Assembly (NCBI RefSeq): GCF_900090275.1
Contig: NZ_LT607755.1
Coordinates: forward strand, 6,634,001 to 6,698,000
Origin: Micromonospora zamorensis
GTDB lineage: Bacteria; Actinomycetota; Actinomycetes; Mycobacteriales; Micromonosporaceae
Direction: 5' to 3'
DNA: 64,000 nt
Shown here: positions 1 through 7,295 of the stretch, in pieces
Position numbering within the stretch: the stretch's first letter is position 1
How the letters are laid out: every line of letters begins with the position of its first letter
The notes under the pieces: generated by a model
Seen by the model: the letters and a program-made list of their open reading frames with translations, nothing else
What the model was told of the DNA's origin: nothing
The model's database searches: none
Program-made: the position numbers and the translations under genes

Positions 1-444
1 GCCACCGCCGGCTGGCACGACGTGCTGCTGGTGCTGCCGTACGCCGCTCTGACCACTGTGGTGGTGCTGCTGCACCGCCGTGAGCTGGACGTCCTCGCGG
101 TCGGTGACGACGAGGCGAGAAGTCTGGGCCTGCACCCGCAGCGCACCCGCTACCTGTTGATCGCCGCAGCCTCCCTGGGCACCGCTGCGGCGGTCTCCGC
201 GACCGGCCTGATCGGCTTCGTCGGCATCATCGTGCCGCACACCGTCCGGCTGCTCGCCGGGTCGAGCTACCGGGCGATCCTGCCGCTGTCACTGCTGTTC
301 GGCGGTGCGTTCCTGGCACTGACCGACGTGGTGGCCCGCACCGTCGCCGCTCCGTCCGAGGTGCCGATCGGGGTGGTGACCGCCCTGCTGGGCGGCCCGT
401 TCTTCGTGATCGTGCTGCGGACCGCCCGACGGGTGCTCACGTGA
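1..444 (+). CDS. FecCD-family iron-siderophore/cobalamin ABC transporter permease, C-terminal part (5' end outside window)
   Basis: The frame is open from base 1, so the gene begins upstream and only about 147 residues are visible. The fragment has several hydrophobic membrane segments and the family motif GFVGIIVPHTVR, which in FecCD/BtuC permeases lies near the loop contacting the ATPase. By family knowledge it forms the membrane channel that moves ferric siderophore, haem or cobalamin delivered by a binding protein. The stop overlaps the GTG start of the next ATPase gene by 4 nt (GTGA), so the two are probably translationally coupled. The substrate cannot be told from this fragment. Confidence 0.9.
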   Translation, partial: ATAGWHDVLLVLPYAALTTVVVLLHRRELDVLAVGDDEARSLGLHPQRTRYLLIAAASLGTAAAVSATGLIGFVGIIVPHTVRLLAGSSYRAILPLSLLFGGAFLALTDVVARTVAAPSEVPIGVVTALLGGPFFVIVLRTARRVLT

Positions 445-1385
445 GCCGCGAGCCCGCCGCCGGCCCGCCCGGCGGTCGTCCGCCTGGCGGCCTTCCGTCC
501 GGCGGTCCTTCGTCCGGGGGTCTTTCGTCCGGGGGTGGTGACGGCGGTGTGCCGGCCGTCGAGGTGCGCGGGCTGCACGTCGACCTCGGCGGCACACCGA
601 TCCTGACCGGCGTCGACCTCACCGTCGCCGTCGGCGAGTGGGTCACCGTGATCGGCCCGAACGGCGCCGGCAAGTCCACCCTGTTGCGCGCCGTCGGCGG
701 CCTGCTGCCCGCGCCGGGGGCGATCACCCTGTTCGGTACGGCGAGCACCGCGCTGCGCCGCCGGGACCGCGCCCGGGTGGTGGCCACCGTGGCACAGTCG
801 CCGGTGGTGCCGCCCGGCATGTCGGTGCTGGACTACGTGCTGCTCGGCCGCACCCCGTACATCCCCACGCTGGGCCGGGAGTCGGCCGCCGACCTCGACG
901 CCGTGCACGAGGTGCTCGGCCGGTTGGACCTCACCGGCTTCCACCGCCGTGAGCTGGCCACCCTCTCCGGAGGCGAACGGCAGCGGGTGTTCCTCGCCCG
1001 GGCACTCGCCCAGGGCGCGACGCTGCTGCTGCTCGACGAGCCGACCAGCGCGCTCGACATCGGGCACCAGCAGGAGGTGCTGGAACTGGTCGACCAGTTG
1101 CGCCGCGAGCACGGCCTGACCGTCCTCGCCACGATGCACGACCTCTCCCTGGCCGGCGAGTACGCCGACCGGATGGTGATGCTCGCCAGCGGTCAGGTGG
1201 TGGCCGCCGGAACCCCGTCCGAGGTGCTGACCGAGCACCTGCTGGCGACCCACTACCGGGCCAGCGTCCGGGTCGTCCCCGGCACCCACGGCCCACTGGT
1301 GGTCCCGGTCCGCCCCCGCGCCAGATCGTCCGGGTCAGGGGCCCAGGTCGATGACGGAGAAGAGGGCGCCCTGGGGGTCGCGTAG
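441..1385 (+). CDS. ABC transporter ATP-binding protein (FecE/HmuV type)
   Basis: ATPase partner of the upstream FecCD permease, powering uptake of a metal chelate. Visible motifs are Walker A GPNGAGKST, signature LSGGERQR, Walker B LLLLDEPTSAL and the switch histidine in ATMHD. The first about 36 residues are a Gly/Pro/Ser low-complexity repeat absent from most homologues. A GTG at 549, just before VEVRGLHV, is a possible alternative start; 441 is kept because it makes a GTGA overlap with the permease stop. The last about 17 codons overlap the 3' end of the opposite-strand VOC gene by 51 bp, so the C-terminal tail is not conserved family sequence. Confidence 0.9.
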   Translation: MSREPAAGPPGGRPPGGLPSGGPSSGGLSSGGGDGGVPAVEVRGLHVDLGGTPILTGVDLTVAVGEWVTVIGPNGAGKSTLLRAVGGLLPAPGAITLFGTASTALRRRDRARVVATVAQSPVVPPGMSVLDYVLLGRTPYIPTLGRESAADLDAVHEVLGRLDLTGFHRRELATLSGGERQRVFLARALAQGATLLLLDEPTSALDIGHQQEVLELVDQLRREHGLTVLATMHDLSLAGEYADRMVMLASGQVVAAGTPSEVLTEHLLATHYRASVRVVPGTHGPLVVPVRPRARSSGSGAQVDDGEEGALGVA

Positions 1386-2099
1386 GGCTGCGAACCGGCC
1401 CGCCGGGATGTCCCGGGGCGGGACCAGGATCGTTCCGCCCAGCTCGGCGGCGCGGGCCGCGGCGGCGTCCGCGTCGGTCACCGCGAAGTACACCGTCCAG
1501 TACGCGGGCAGGTCGGCCGGGAAGTCGTCGGCCAGCGGCGGCATCATCCCGGCGACGATCTGCGTCCCGAGCCGCCAGCCGGTGTACGTCATGGGGCCCA
1601 CCGCCTGGTCGTCCGGCTGCCAGCCGAACACCAGCTCGTAGAAGACCTTCGCGCCCTCGGGGTCGGGGGTGACCAGTTCGTTCCAGCTCATCGCGCCCGG
1701 CACGTTGAACACTTCGGCCCCGGCCATGGCCAAGGGCTGCCAGACGCTGAACGTGGCGCCGGCCGGGTCGGCGAAGACGGCCATCCAGCCCCGGTCGAAG
1801 ACCTCGAACGGCGGCACGACGACCTGGCCGCCGGCCCGCTCGACCCGGCCGGCGACCAGTTCCGCGTCGTCGGTGGCCAGGTACGTCGACCAGATCGGCA
1901 CCTGGTCCGGGATCGCCGGTGGCCCGGCCCCGGCCACCGGCCTGCCGTCGAGCAGGAAGACCGTGTAGCCGCCCGCCTCGGGCTCCGGTGTCACCCGGCC
2001 GGTCCAGCCGAACAGCTCCGGGTAGAAGCGTCGCGCCTCGGTCAGGTCCGGGGTGGCCAGGTCGGCCCAGCAGGGCGTACCTGGCGGGACGGTGCTCAC
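1335..2099 (-). CDS. Two-domain VOC (glyoxalase/bleomycin-resistance fold) protein
   Basis: About 254 residues with two similar VOC modules in tandem. Each contains the pattern 'W.EL.TPD...A..FY.ELFGW' (first copy near residue 10, second near residue 130) and ends in a 'DP.GA.FS' strand. VOC proteins bind a metal and small electrophiles, antibiotics or extradiol substrates; two-domain actinobacterial members are mostly uncharacterised, so no substrate is assigned. The GTG at 2099 is chosen as start because GAGAGGGG lies 7 nt upstream; the frame is open to 2156 but has no comparable ribosome site there. It is convergent with the ABC ATPase gene and overlaps its end. Confidence 0.85.
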   Translation of the reverse strand: MSTVPPGTPCWADLATPDLTEARRFYPELFGWTGRVTPEPEAGGYTVFLLDGRPVAGAGPPAIPDQVPIWSTYLATDDAELVAGRVERAGGQVVVPPFEVFDRGWMAVFADPAGATFSVWQPLAMAGAEVFNVPGAMSWNELVTPDPEGAKVFYELVFGWQPDDQAVGPMTYTGWRLGTQIVAGMMPPLADDFPADLPAYWTVYFAVTDADAAAARAAELGGTILVPPRDIPAGRFAALRDPQGALFSVIDLGP

Positions 2100-2193
2100 G
2101 TCAAGACCCCTCTCGGCCCGGGCGGTCACGGCGACCCCCTGCCGGAATCCTGGCACCGTCCCGCGGCGGCCCGGGGCGGAAACGGACGAATCG

Positions 2194-2931
2194 TCAGCTG
2201 AACCGGCGACCCTCGTCCCGTCGGTACGCCCAGCCGGCGAGTGCCGCGAGCAGCACCACCCAGACGCCGAGCATGATCATCGCCAGCGGCTCGACGCGGT
2301 ATTCGCCGACCGCCGACCACATCAGCTCGGCCGCGCCCCGGGTGGGCAGGTACGGCGCGATCGTCTCGATGAACCCGGGCGCCTCACCCGGCGCGGAGAG
2401 CAGGCCGCCGCCGAACGCGAGCGGCAGGAAGACGACCTGCGCCACGACGATCGCCGCCTTGCTGGGCAGCGAGTAGCCGATCGCGAGGCCCATCAGCGTG
2501 AACGGCACCGAGATGACGGCCACGGTGCCGATGGTCAGCAGTAGGGCCGCGGGGGTGATCTGGGCCGCGGTCAGCGTCGCGCCGATCACCACGACCGGGA
2601 TCAGCGAGAGGTACGTGAGCGCCAGGCCGGCCAGCACCCGGCCCGCGAACCTGGGCGCGGGCCCGGCCGGCAAGGTCCGGGTGTACGGGTTCCAGGGCTG
2701 GTCGCGGTCCTCGGCGACGCCGACGCCGTACTGGAAGATGTTGGCGCTCATCACCGAGAAGGTGACCATCGACGCGGTGGCGAAGGTGGCACCGGCCGCG
2801 TCGTCGCCGGCGAACGGCACCACGAAGAAGATCATGGCGGCGGCCGGAAAGAAGGCGCTGCCGACGACGGCCACCGGAATCCGGATGATCTCCAGGAGTT
2901 GGTAGCGGGCGTGAACCAGGGCGAGCTGCAC
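2194..2931 (-). CDS. ABC-2 type transporter permease
   Basis: A 245-residue protein with about six hydrophobic segments and the ABC-2 exporter architecture, including the motif PYLPTRGAAELMW before the last membrane helix. It should form the membrane part of an exporter with the ATPase encoded immediately upstream. The GTG start lies 10 nt after that ATPase's stop, and the GGAGG ribosome site overlaps the stop codon, indicating an operon. Substrate unknown; such regulator-linked ABC-2 pumps often export drugs or lipids, but nothing here proves it. Confidence 0.88.
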   Translation of the reverse strand: MQLALVHARYQLLEIIRIPVAVVGSAFFPAAAMIFFVVPFAGDDAAGATFATASMVTFSVMSANIFQYGVGVAEDRDQPWNPYTRTLPAGPAPRFAGRVLAGLALTYLSLIPVVVIGATLTAAQITPAALLLTIGTVAVISVPFTLMGLAIGYSLPSKAAIVVAQVVFLPLAFGGGLLSAPGEAPGFIETIAPYLPTRGAAELMWSAVGEYRVEPLAMIMLGVWVVLLAALAGWAYRRDEGRRFS

Positions 2932-2941
2932 GGTGGCCTCC

Positions 2942-3937
2942 TCAGACTGTGGTGGGTTGGCCGCCGGCAGCGGCGGTGGTGGCTCGGCCGCCGGCAGCGG
3001 CGGTGGTGGCTCGGCCGCCGGCAGCGGCGGTGGTGGCTCGGCCTTCGGTGGCCGGCTGGTCCCCGGCGGGCGCGTCCCCGCTGGTGATGGCGAGGAACGC
3101 CTCCTCCAGCGAGGTCGGTCGTACCTCCAGGTCGGTGAAGGCCGTTCCGGCCGTGACCAGCGCTCGGACCAGTTCGTCGGCGTCGGTGGTGAGCAGGTGC
3201 AGCCGGCCGTCGACCCGTTCGGTGCGGACGACGCCGGGCAGGTCGGGCAGGTGGTCGGCGACGAGGCTGACCCGGCGTACGCCGACGATGCCGCGCACGG
3301 CGTCCACCGTGTCGTCGGCGAGCACCCGGCCCTGCCCGATCACCACCACCCGGTGCGCCAGCGCCTCCACCTCCTCCAGGTAGTGGCTGCTCAACAGCAC
3401 GGTGCCGCCGTCGGCGTGGAACGCGCGGATCGCCTCCCACAGGGTGTGCCGGGCGGCGACGTCCAGACCGGTGGTCGGTTCGTCGAGCAGCACCAGCCGG
3501 GGTCGGCCGACGAATGCCAACGCCACCGCCAACCGGCGACGCTGCCCACCGGAGAGGCCTCCGGTCTGCCGTCGGGCGAGGTCGCCCAGGCCGAACTGGT
3601 CGAGCAACTCACCGCGGGGCACCGGGGCCGGGTAGTGCGCGGAGACGAAATCGACGACCTCACCGACGCGCAGTGTGCCCGGCAGGCCGGTCTCCTGCGG
3701 GGTGACCCCGATCTGCCGCCGGTTCGCCGGGTCGCGGGGGTCGCCGCCGAACAGCTCGACCCGCCCCGAGCTGGGCCGGCGCAGGCCGACCAGCAGGTTC
3801 ATCAGTGTGCTCTTGCCGGCGCCGTTCGGGCCGAGCAGGCCGACCAGCTCACCGGCCCGGACTTCCAGGTCGACACGGTCGAGGGCGAGGACGTCGCCGT
3901 ACCGGCGACTGGCCTGGTCGGCGCGGGCGAGGGTCAT
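2942..3937 (-). CDS. ABC-2 exporter ATP-binding protein with repeat-encoded C-terminal tail
   Basis: A 331-residue DrrA/CcmA-type ATPase: Walker A GPNGAGKSTLMN, signature LSGGQRRR, Walker B LVLLDEPTTGLD, then the usual C-terminal extension. The ATG at 3937 overlaps the stop of the upstream regulator (ATGA), fixing the start. The final about 40 residues are a threonine/alanine/glycine tail encoded by three perfect 27-bp tandem repeats (ATTAAAGGR units), which is not part of the ATPase fold. Together with the permease it probably forms a multidrug or lipid exporter. Confidence 0.92.
   Translation of the reverse strand: MTLARADQASRRYGDVLALDRVDLEVRAGELVGLLGPNGAGKSTLMNLLVGLRRPSSGRVELFGGDPRDPANRRQIGVTPQETGLPGTLRVGEVVDFVSAHYPAPVPRGELLDQFGLGDLARRQTGGLSGGQRRRLAVALAFVGRPRLVLLDEPTTGLDVAARHTLWEAIRAFHADGGTVLLSSHYLEEVEALAHRVVVIGQGRVLADDTVDAVRGIVGVRRVSLVADHLPDLPGVVRTERVDGRLHLLTTDADELVRALVTAGTAFTDLEVRPTSLEEAFLAITSGDAPAGDQPATEGRATTAAAGGRATTAAAGGRATTAAAGGQPTTV
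2961..3041. repeat. Three perfect 27-bp tandem repeats inside the ABC ATPase gene
   Basis: Three identical consecutive 27-bp copies (2961-2987, 2988-3014, 3015-3041) with no substitutions, encoding a nine-residue Ala/Thr/Gly/Arg unit at the extreme C terminus of the ATPase. Because the unit is a multiple of three, copy-number change would lengthen or shorten the tail without a frameshift. Confidence 0.95.
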
Positions 3938-4245
3938 GACTGCTCCTTCGACGGGGTGGGATCGAGCAGGGTGCGGATCGCTTCGGTGTACTCCTCGAAC
4001 GCCAGCCGGCCCCGCCGGCTGAGCCGGACCAGGGTTGCCGGGGTGCGTCCACGGTGGGTCTTGCTGATCTCCACGTAGCCGGCCTCCTCGAGCTTGCGCA
4101 GGTGCACGGAGAGGTTGCCGGCGGTCATCGCGAGCAGTTCCTGCAACCGGGGGAAGGCGATCAGGTCGCCGTCGCCGAGAGCGGAGAGGCTGGCGACCAC
4201 CCGGAGCCGAGCCTGCGCGTGGATGACCGGGTCCAGTTCGCTCAT
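3934..4245 (-). CDS. Winged-helix transcriptional regulator (HTH_34 / ArsR-MarR-like)
   Basis: A 103-residue protein that is almost entirely a winged helix. It opens with LDPVIHAQARLRVVASL, has a recognition-helix region MTAGNLSVHLRKLEEAGY, and ends with a wing containing RTPATLVRLSRRG. Family members are small dimeric repressors that usually control the ABC exporter encoded next to them. The gene sits between a membrane protein and the ATPase, overlapping the ATPase start by 4 nt. A GTG at 4257 that overlaps the upstream stop (GTGA) would add four residues and cannot be excluded. The dyad at 4888-4904 is its likely operator. Confidence 0.9.
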   Translation of the reverse strand: MSELDPVIHAQARLRVVASLSALGDGDLIAFPRLQELLAMTAGNLSVHLRKLEEAGYVEISKTHRGRTPATLVRLSRRGRLAFEEYTEAIRTLLDPTPSKEQS

Positions 4246-4253
4246 CGGCGGTG

Positions 4254-4880
4254 TCACTGTCGCCGTCGGGCGATCGCGCCAGCGACCAGGATCCCGCCGC
4301 CGCCGGCCACCGCAATGACCAGCGCGTGCCAGCCGGGCCCGGCGATCACACCGGCCAGGTTGATCACGCTGATCCAGACGCCCAGCCGGAAAAGGTCCCG
4401 ATCCAGCCAGATCGCTCCACCGGCCATGTGCAGCGCGCCGGTCAGCCCGACGGCGGTCGCCGACCAGACCAGGCCCGCCAGATCGTCCGGTAGGTACTCG
4501 GAGATCCGGCCGAGCCCCGCGTAGATGCTCACGGAGCCGAGGGCCCACGTGCACCCATACCAACGCCCACGCTGGGCGGAGTCACCGATCACCTGGCCGT
4601 AGGCCCGTGTGCTGACCACTGCCTGGATCACTCCGGCTGCCACGAGCAGCGCGAAGAGAACAGTCAGCGGCAGCCAGCTCGGCAGCCGGAGCAGCTCCCG
4701 GTCGTCGGGGGAGAACCGCAGGAAGAACAGCCCGAAGCCGACCAGCCAGGCGACTCCCCAGGGCCAGTAGACCAGGCGGGCGTCGGGGTCGAGACGCCGT
4801 GCCGTCGCGGACCGCTGGTCCTGGATCAGCCGGAGCGCCGCTGCCGCGTCGGCGGGTGGAAGGTCATCGTCTAGGTCCAC
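4254..4880 (-). CDS. Polytopic membrane protein of unknown function, first gene of the exporter operon
   Basis: About 208 residues: a short acidic N terminus, then about five or six hydrophobic segments, ending in a basic ARRRQ tail. I do not recognise a family beyond its recurrent position before this type of winged-helix regulator. The GTG at 4880 is preferred because a TAAAGT -10-like hexamer lies 7 nt upstream, fitting a leaderless transcript; a TTG at 4901 also keeps the frame but would lie inside that promoter. Its stop overlaps the region of the regulator start, so the four genes look like one transcription unit. Confidence 0.75.
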   Translation of the reverse strand: MDLDDDLPPADAAAALRLIQDQRSATARRLDPDARLVYWPWGVAWLVGFGLFFLRFSPDDRELLRLPSWLPLTVLFALLVAAGVIQAVVSTRAYGQVIGDSAQRGRWYGCTWALGSVSIYAGLGRISEYLPDDLAGLVWSATAVGLTGALHMAGGAIWLDRDLFRLGVWISVINLAGVIAGPGWHALVIAVAGGGGILVAGAIARRRQ

Positions 4881-4887
4881 GCAAACT

Positions 4888-4904
4888 ACTTTACGATGCA
4901 AAGT
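4888..4904 (-). promoter_or_regulatory. Operator-like dyad ACTTTACGATGCAAAGT overlapping the exporter operon promoter
   Basis: An imperfect inverted repeat with perfect 5-bp outer arms ACTTT/AAAGT. Read on the minus strand its second arm forms TAAAGT, a TANNNT -10 element 7 nt before the GTG at 4880. A regulator bound here would block the promoter. The winged-helix protein encoded in the operon is the obvious candidate, which would make this an autoregulatory site (inference). Confidence 0.6.
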
Positions 4905-5011
4905 CCGAACGCGGTGTCCCGCTCGGCGTCCGGGTTACGACAGCGGCGCGCAGTGCCTATGGTGGGGAACCGTGGCGGCTGACCGGTCGCACAGGACACA
5001 GGGGAGGGTCC

Positions 5012-5407
5012 GTGTCGAGCCCGAGCAGAGACCTGGAGGTCCAGCCGGAGGCGCTGGCGGCGTTCGCCAAGACGTCCAACGACCGGGCGGCCCGCTTCCG
5101 CGAGCTGCACCGTTCATTTGGCGACGGGCACGTGCCCCGGCACGCGTTCGGGGTGATGCCGGCGTCGTTCGGCCTCGCCGCCGCGTACGCCGAGCAGTTC
5201 GAGGCGTGCCTCCAGGGGCTCGCCGACGGCGCCGAAATGATGGCGGACATCGCGGAGGGGGTCAGCGACACCGCCGGTGCCTACACCGGCACCGACGTGG
5301 CCAACACCGACATGTTCGTGCCCGGCCGCCCGCCAGCTCCCGACCTCATCGCTCCCGGCCCCTGGTCGGGTGGCACCGGCGCTCCGAGCGGGCCGGTGCC
5401 CGCGTGA
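5012..5407 (+). CDS. EspC-like / WXG100-superfamily secreted protein
   Basis: A 131-residue protein with an N-terminal helical region (LEVQPEALAAFAKTSNDR), an amphipathic central helix and a Pro/Gly-rich C terminus (GPWSGGTGAPSGPVPA). The helical hairpin and the phrase 'V.P..L..FA' resemble the EspC-type family of type VII secretion substrates (PF10824). The GTG at 5012 follows GGGGAGGG by a few bases. Its stop overlaps the next start (GTGA), so it is likely co-made with the larger WXG-containing protein as a secreted or chaperoned pair. Confidence 0.75.
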   Translation: MSSPSRDLEVQPEALAAFAKTSNDRAARFRELHRSFGDGHVPRHAFGVMPASFGLAAAYAEQFEACLQGLADGAEMMADIAEGVSDTAGAYTGTDVANTDMFVPGRPPAPDLIAPGPWSGGTGAPSGPVPA

Positions 5408-6330
5408 GCACGGAGGCGTTGCACCGCAACAAGACCTACTTCGAGCAGATCGTGTCGGGCACTCCGGAGCCCTTCAAGCCGCTCTCCAACGCGGTGCTCT
5501 GGCCGTTCGAGCAACTGCTGGAACTGGTCGCCGGTGAACCGGACGACCTGATGCGGGCGGCGCAGGTCTGCCTGGACACCGGCGCGGCGGTCCGGGAGAT
5601 CGCAGGCGACCAGATCGCCGACCGGGCCCGCTTGCGCGGCAACTGGAAGGGCGACGCCGCAGAGAGCTTCCATGCCTCGATGGAGTCGGTGGAAAAGGCG
5701 ATCGAGGAGCTGGCCCGAGGGCTCGACGGCACCAAGGACGTGCTGGTCGAGGCGGCCAACGCGGCGGTCGACGCGTTCAACCTGCTGGTCGAGCTGATCC
5801 TCGAGTTCCTGCTCTGGTTCCTCACCGAGGTGATCATCGCGGCGGTGGCCGCGGCGCTGAGCGCCGGCGTCTCGCTGGCAGCCACTGTGGTCCGGGTGCT
5901 GGCCCGGCTGGCCACCACCGTGGGTCGGATGGTCAAGATCGTCGCCCGGTTCGCCGAGGTGCTCACCCGCCTCGCCACTCGGTTGGGCAAAGTCGCCGGG
6001 CAGCTGCGCGAGTACGCCAACACCGTCATGGAGCTCAAGAAGCGGAAAAAGCAGTACAAGCTGCTTACCAAGGGTGGCTGGACGCCGGAGGGGCGTGCCT
6101 TCCAGATCGAGAAGTTCAAGACCCTCTTTCCCGGCAAGTTCGTCATCAACCAGGTCTCGCCGGTCAACGTTCCCGGCTTCGGCGGCGCACTGCTGGACAC
6201 CGGTGTGGGCCTGCACGACATCTCCGACGGGCAGAAGGACCGCAATTACCTCGTGGACGGCACGTACAGCGATGACCTGGGCCCATACACCAAGAGTGTG
6301 CAGAATGTCTTCGACTCCATCGTGAACTGA
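5404..6330 (+). CDS. WXG100-domain protein with long hydrophobic centre and unknown C-terminal domain
   Basis: A 308-residue protein. Residues 1-120 look like a WXG100-type helical hairpin with the turn motif GNWKGDAAESF (W-K-G at 81-83). Residues about 126-166 are strongly hydrophobic, followed by a long amphipathic helix to about residue 215 with a KKRKKQYK basic patch. The last about 85 residues, beginning KGGWTPEGRAF, form a separate domain I do not recognise, ending with VQNVFDSIVN. The layout resembles polymorphic type VII effectors (WXG head, variable tail), but no catalytic motif is evident. GTG start coupled to the upstream gene. Confidence 0.75.
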   Translation: MSTEALHRNKTYFEQIVSGTPEPFKPLSNAVLWPFEQLLELVAGEPDDLMRAAQVCLDTGAAVREIAGDQIADRARLRGNWKGDAAESFHASMESVEKAIEELARGLDGTKDVLVEAANAAVDAFNLLVELILEFLLWFLTEVIIAAVAAALSAGVSLAATVVRVLARLATTVGRMVKIVARFAEVLTRLATRLGKVAGQLREYANTVMELKKRKKQYKLLTKGGWTPEGRAFQIEKFKTLFPGKFVINQVSPVNVPGFGGALLDTGVGLHDISDGQKDRNYLVDGTYSDDLGPYTKSVQNVFDSIVN

Positions 6331-6339
6331 GAGGCAGCC

Positions 6340-6687
6340 ATGACCTTCCCCGCCCTGGACCGCATCGAGGCGCTGGCCCGCAACCTGGACGGTTGGCAGC
6401 AGCAGCTCGCCGACCGGATGGCGGAGCTGGAGCAGACCAGCGCCGAGGGGGTGAGCGACTCCGGCCTGGTGCGCGTCACCGCCGCCGCCGACGGGAAGAT
6501 CGTTTCTGCGGAGCTGAACGCGCGGGCGATGCGACTGGACTCCTACAGCCTGGCCGAGGAGTTCACCGCAGCCGCCAACCGGGCGCAGGAGGCCGCTGCG
6601 GCCCAGGTCCGGGAGTTGGTCGGTGAGGTCATCGGGGAGCCAGGTGCCGGCCCGCGCCGGCCCGGCGACCACGAGGAGCGCCGATGA
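6340..6687 (+). CDS. YbaB/EbfC-family nucleoid-associated-like protein
   Basis: A 115-residue protein starting with a coiled-coil helix (LARNLDGWQQQLADRMAE), followed by the beta strands 'GLVRVTAAADGKIVSAEL' and a C-terminal helix, which is the YbaB fold. Canonical YbaB binds DNA as a dimer, but actinobacteria carry many paralogues beside WXG100 genes, where a DNA role is unproven. It lies 9 nt after the WXG protein gene and overlaps the next gene (ATGA), so it belongs to that secretion-linked unit. Confidence 0.8.
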   Translation: MTFPALDRIEALARNLDGWQQQLADRMAELEQTSAEGVSDSGLVRVTAAADGKIVSAELNARAMRLDSYSLAEEFTAAANRAQEAAAAQVRELVGEVIGEPGAGPRRPGDHEERR

Positions 6688-7295
6688 CGGTCGACGGCAG
6701 TCAGGCGCGGTACGTCGAGGGGATCACCCGGCTGCTAGCGGCCGGAGAGCAGGTGCGTGCGGTGGCCCGGGTCCGAGCGGGGGGAGGGCTGACCCCGGCG
6801 GCGCCCCCGCAGCCGTCGGCGCCACCCGCCCCGGGTGGGCCGGGCTTCCTGGGTGCCCTGCTCAACGTGCTGTCGCCGAACATCACCTTCGGTCGGGCGG
6901 ACGACGCCGTCGACTGGCTCTTCTTCGGCGTCGGAGGTCGAGGCGAACCAGGTTCGCAGGCTTCCCTGCTGCACCACGCCCTGACCGTGACGGCGAAGGG
7001 TTCCGGCGTCCGCGACATCGTGCTGGGGGTCACCGACCAGCGGTTGCTGGTCGGCGCGACAGCACCGGTCGGGTTGCTCTCCAGCTCAGCGGCGGACGAA
7101 CGGGCGCAGGCCGACATCGAGCTGCTCGGGTCGGTGCCGCGCACGGCCGTGACCGCCCGGGTCGGCCGGTACCGGTTGAACTGGAAGCGGCTGCGGATCG
7201 ACTTTGCCGACGGGTCGTGGTTGTCGTTCCACGTGCCACTGGCTGACTCCGGCCGCCCCCTGCGGGAGATCGCGGCGGCCCTGTCAGCCGGCTGA
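6684..7295 (+). CDS. Uncharacterised protein, last gene of the WXG/YbaB cluster
   Basis: 203 residues with no family I can name confidently. The N terminus is helical, residues about 35-50 are a Pro/Ala linker (TPAAPPQPSAPPAPGG), and the rest is beta-rich, with 'IVLGVTDQRLLVG' and 'GSWLSFHVPLAD' resembling the strands of PH/GRAM-like bacterial domains. No signal peptide or membrane helix. The ATG overlaps the YbaB stop by 4 nt. Its last 12 bp overlap the 3' end of the convergent helicase gene. Confidence 0.7.
   Translation: MTVDGSQARYVEGITRLLAAGEQVRAVARVRAGGGLTPAAPPQPSAPPAPGGPGFLGALLNVLSPNITFGRADDAVDWLFFGVGGRGEPGSQASLLHHALTVTAKGSGVRDIVLGVTDQRLLVGATAPVGLLSSSAADERAQADIELLGSVPRTAVTARVGRYRLNWKRLRIDFADGSWLSFHVPLADSGRPLREIAAALSAG

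Noticed and set aside
2961..3041. Possible CRISPR array (regular 27-bp repeats)
   Set aside because: Copies are directly adjacent with no spacers and lie in frame within a coding sequence.
2933..4078. Long plus-strand open frame opposite the ABC ATPase
   Set aside because: It mirrors the minus-strand ATPase, whose Walker motifs and operon overlaps are intact; the plus frame is an Arg/Gly/Val-rich shadow without motifs.
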